Assembly (NCBI GenBank): GCA_030591105.1
Contig: JAUVBS010000076.1
Coordinates: forward strand, 1 to 8,187
Source of the DNA: a bacterium
Lineage (GTDB): Bacteria; Krumholzibacteriota; Krumholzibacteriia; LZORAL124-64-63
Reading direction: 5' to 3'
DNA length: 8,187 bases
Shown: piece after piece, positions 6,368 to 8,187 of the stretch
Position numbering within the stretch: position 1 is the first letter of the stretch
Layout: each line of letters begins with the position of its first letter
The notes under the pieces: generated by a model
Seen by the model: only the letters and a program-made list of their open reading frames with translations
What the model was told of the DNA's origin: nothing
Database searches by the model: none
Position numbers and translations under genes: made by a program

Positions 6368-7672
6368 TCACCGATCCTGTCGATCGGCCAGCACCACGGT
6401 ATAGCGGATACGGCGCTCACCGCGCATGATCTCGACCTCGACCAGATCACCGGGAGCGTGGCTGCGCAACGCCCGCGTGAATGAGGCCAGGTCGGTCACC
6501 TCAGCACCGCCGAAGCTCACGATCACATCGCCCTTCTGCATTCCAGACCGCTCTGCAGGGCTGCCGTCGAACACGCCTGCCAAGCGGTAACCGATGATGC
6601 CGGCGCCGAAATCCGGGAGCGAGCCGAACCAGGTATTACGGTTCTGGTCCTCGTCCGGGTCGATCCGCTCGGACGGCGGTGCGACGAGCTGGTACGTGAA
6701 CGGATCGCTACGGGTACGCAAATCCGCGAGTAATCGCGAGGCGAACTGGGCGACGGTGATCAGACCCGACACATCGAGAGTCGGCCAGTCGTCGGTCGGA
6801 CGGTTGTACTCTCGATAGGCGCCGGTGAACAGAAACAGCGCCGCGATCTCCGCGGCCAGGAACGAGGTGTGGTCACTCCCGGACCAGGCGCCCGCGGCCA
6901 GCTCGAGGCGGCAGCCGTCGCTGTTGGCACGACTGATCATCGCTTCGAGACCGGGCGCCGTGCCGACTCCGCTGACGTAGAGCGCACCGTCGGACAGTCG
7001 TCCCACGCTGTCGAGGTTCAGTACCAAGTCGATCTGATCACGCGGCATCGGTGGTTGTGCCACCAGATATGCCGATCCCTGTAAGCCGACCTCTTCGGCG
7101 CCGAAAGCGACGAACAAGACGCTGCGCCGCGACCGCGGTCGGCTTGCGTCGGCGTCGGCACGCACCGCCGCGCGCGCAAGCGCGACCAGGATCGTCACTC
7201 CCGAAGCGTTGTCGTTGGCACCAGGGTAGTACTCGCCCGACGCCGGCGGCGGCGCGCCCAGCGCCGCCGGTTCGACACGCCCGAGGTGATCGTAGTGGGC
7301 CGAAACGACGATCCAGCGGTGGGCCAGATCGCCGTCACCGCGCAGCACGCCGGCCACGTTGCGCGTGGTCTTACCCGTCAGCGCTTCGCCCTGCAACGGG
7401 AAACTCTCGAGCCAGTGCCCTGCGAACGCGGGTTGCAGCCCGGCGTTGTGCAACCACACCGCCACCGTGTCGGCGGCCGCATCGCCTTCTGGAGTCCCGG
7501 CGCCGCGTCCAGCCAGTTCCGGTGCCGTCAAGATTTGCGCGCGTTGCAGAAAATCATCGGGCGCGAAATCCCCACCCCAGGCGACCGGACTCGTTGATAG
7601 CGCAATCACGGCGAACAGACCGATCTGCAGCCATGGACCACGCGGCGTTCCGCCAATAACGGTGCTTCGCAT
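6368..7672 (-). CDS. Exported M28-family zinc aminopeptidase with C-terminal PDZ domain
   Basis: The 434-residue protein starts with a signal peptide: Arg2 and Arg11, then a hydrophobic core at about 14-31 and likely cleavage near residues 30-34, so it should act in the periplasm. The M28 catalytic domain (about 40-320) shows H126 and D128 in SAHYDHLG, the bridging D154 in GANDNASG, E193-E194 in FGAEEVGLQGS and D221 in LNLDSVGR. The last zinc ligand, normally His in a YHxPxD motif, appears to be Asn290 in EYNRPTDDW. H268 in SDHTSF is the other conserved His of the region. A PDZ domain follows (about 350-428; SPAERSGMQKGDVIVSFGG). The ATG at 7672 is chosen over an in-frame start at 7768 because GGAGGAGAGGA lies just upstream and the signal peptide then begins at once. 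It is 25 bp downstream of ggt on the same strand, suggesting joint peptide processing. Activity is uncertain because of the Asn. Confidence 0.88.
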   Translation of the reverse strand: MRSTVIGGTPRGPWLQIGLFAVIALSTSPVAWGGDFAPDDFLQRAQILTAPELAGRGAGTPEGDAAADTVAVWLHNAGLQPAFAGHWLESFPLQGEALTGKTTRNVAGVLRGDGDLAHRWIVVSAHYDHLGRVEPAALGAPPPASGEYYPGANDNASGVTILVALARAAVRADADASRPRSRRSVLFVAFGAEEVGLQGSAYLVAQPPMPRDQIDLVLNLDSVGRLSDGALYVSGVGTAPGLEAMISRANSDGCRLELAAGAWSGSDHTSFLAAEIAALFLFTGAYREYNRPTDDWPTLDVSGLITVAQFASRLLADLRTRSDPFTYQLVAPPSERIDPDEDQNRNTWFGSLPDFGAGIIGYRLAGVFDGSPAERSGMQKGDVIVSFGGAEVTDLASFTRALRSHAPGDLVEVEIMRGERRIRYTVVLADRQDR

Positions 7673-7697
7673 ACGTCCTCTCCTCCGCGGAACGATA

Positions 7698-8187
7698 TCA
7701 GTAGCCCAGCGCCAAACCCATGCCGCGCGGATCACTACCGCCGAAACGCCGACCGGTTTGCAGATCAACCACGATCACCTGGGCGTTACCCATCGGCGCC
7801 CGCTGCTGCAGCCGATGACCTTTTGCCGCCAGCAGTCGGAACGTGTCCGGCGAAATCCCAAACGCTTCATGAAAAACCGTCGGCGGATGCCACTGCTGGT
7901 GGATACGCGCCGCGGTGACCGCTTGCTGCACATCCATGCCGAAATCGACAATGTGGATGACTGTCTGTAAAGTCGTGGTGATGATGCGCGAGCCGCCGGG
8001 GCTGCCAGTGATCAACACGACGCGCCCGTCCTCGACCAGGATCGTGGGCGTCATGCTCGAGAGCGGGCGTTTTCCGCCGGCGATGCTGTTCGCTTCGGCG
8101 CCGAGCAAACCGAACGCGTTGGGCTGTCCCGGCGCGGCGGCGAAATCGTCCATCTCGTCGTTGAGCAATACCCCGGTGCCGGCCGCC
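7698..8187 (-). CDS. ggt: Gamma-glutamyltransferase, C-terminal part of small subunit (partial, N-terminus off window)
   Basis: Ggt cleaves the gamma-glutamyl bond of glutathione and related compounds in the periplasm, after self-processing into two subunits. The visible 162 residues are the end of the small subunit. GVLLNDEMDDF holds the acidic residues that bind the substrate alpha-amino group. PLSSMTPTI contains the serine pair that holds its carboxylate, and TGSPGGSRIITT is the oxyanion glycine motif. The end (GGSDPRGMGLALGY) matches the usual C-terminus closely. The nucleophilic Thr should lie about 35-40 residues upstream, outside the window. Nothing is broken in the visible part; the reading frame continues to the window edge. 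The M28 peptidase gene follows 25 bp downstream and is probably co-transcribed. Confidence 0.95.
   Translation of the reverse strand, partial: AAGTGVLLNDEMDDFAAAPGQPNAFGLLGAEANSIAGGKRPLSSMTPTILVEDGRVVLITGSPGGSRIITTTLQTVIHIVDFGMDVQQAVTAARIHQQWHPPTVFHEAFGISPDTFRLLAAKGHRLQQRAPMGNAQVIVVDLQTGRRFGGSDPRGMGLALGY

Noticed and set aside
6371..6387. Hairpin CCGATC-CTGTC-GATCGG as a terminator
   Set aside because: It lies within the last codons of the M28 peptidase gene and no T-run follows on either strand.
7673..7768. N-terminal extension of the M28 peptidase by 32 residues
   Set aside because: It would overlap the end of ggt, would bury the signal peptide, and ignores the strong ribosome site just before 7672.
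7051..7970. Plus-strand open frames of about 200 codons over the peptidase and ggt genes
   Set aside because: They are antisense to well-supported M28 and Ggt coding sequence and consist of Arg/Pro/Ala-rich shadow translation.

Overview
The window looks like an ordinary chromosomal stretch of a GC-rich proteobacterium. A gammaproteobacterium is the best guess: the mix of genes (NtrC/NtrX-type response regulator, Rrf2 regulator, MutY, FACL-type acyl-CoA synthetase, periplasmic Ggt) fits, and a PsrA-like operator lies ahead of the acyl-CoA synthetase gene. No mobile element, CRISPR array, tRNA or rRNA was seen. Coding density is high and all eight genes are on a G+C-rich background, with nothing that signals recent transfer.

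Layout from left to right. (1) Minus strand, 1-312: the receiver domain of a response regulator, starting at a TTG codon and running off the left edge. (2) A 238-bp divergent intergenic region. (3) Plus strand, 551-1654: an RlmN/Cfr-family radical-SAM RNA methyltransferase that keeps every catalytic cysteine but departs from canonical RlmN at several usually conserved motifs. (4) Minus strand, 3377-1697: mutY followed 25 bp later by an Rrf2-family regulator with three C-terminal cysteines, probably one transcription unit and convergent with the methyltransferase gene. (5) A divergent regulatory region of about 207 bp that holds the PsrA-like palindrome. (6) Plus strand, 3585-6351: a long-chain acyl-CoA synthetase overlapping by 8 bp a cation diffusion facilitator. 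(7) Minus strand, 8187-6368: the C-terminal end of gamma-glutamyltransferase, then 25 bp later an exported M28 peptidase with a C-terminal PDZ domain.

Three two-gene units can be read functionally. mutY and the Rrf2 regulator both encode likely Fe-S proteins, which hints at a link between oxidative stress and DNA repair. The acyl-CoA synthetase and the metal transporter are translationally coupled, probably under fatty-acid control. Ggt and the M28 peptidase could act in sequence in the periplasm on glutathione or gamma-glutamyl peptides.

I found no clearly undescribed system. The most notable points are the PsrA-like operator, the apparent loss of one zinc-ligand histidine in the M28 peptidase, the divergent RlmN motifs, and a Met in place of the usual His at the transport site of the metal transporter.
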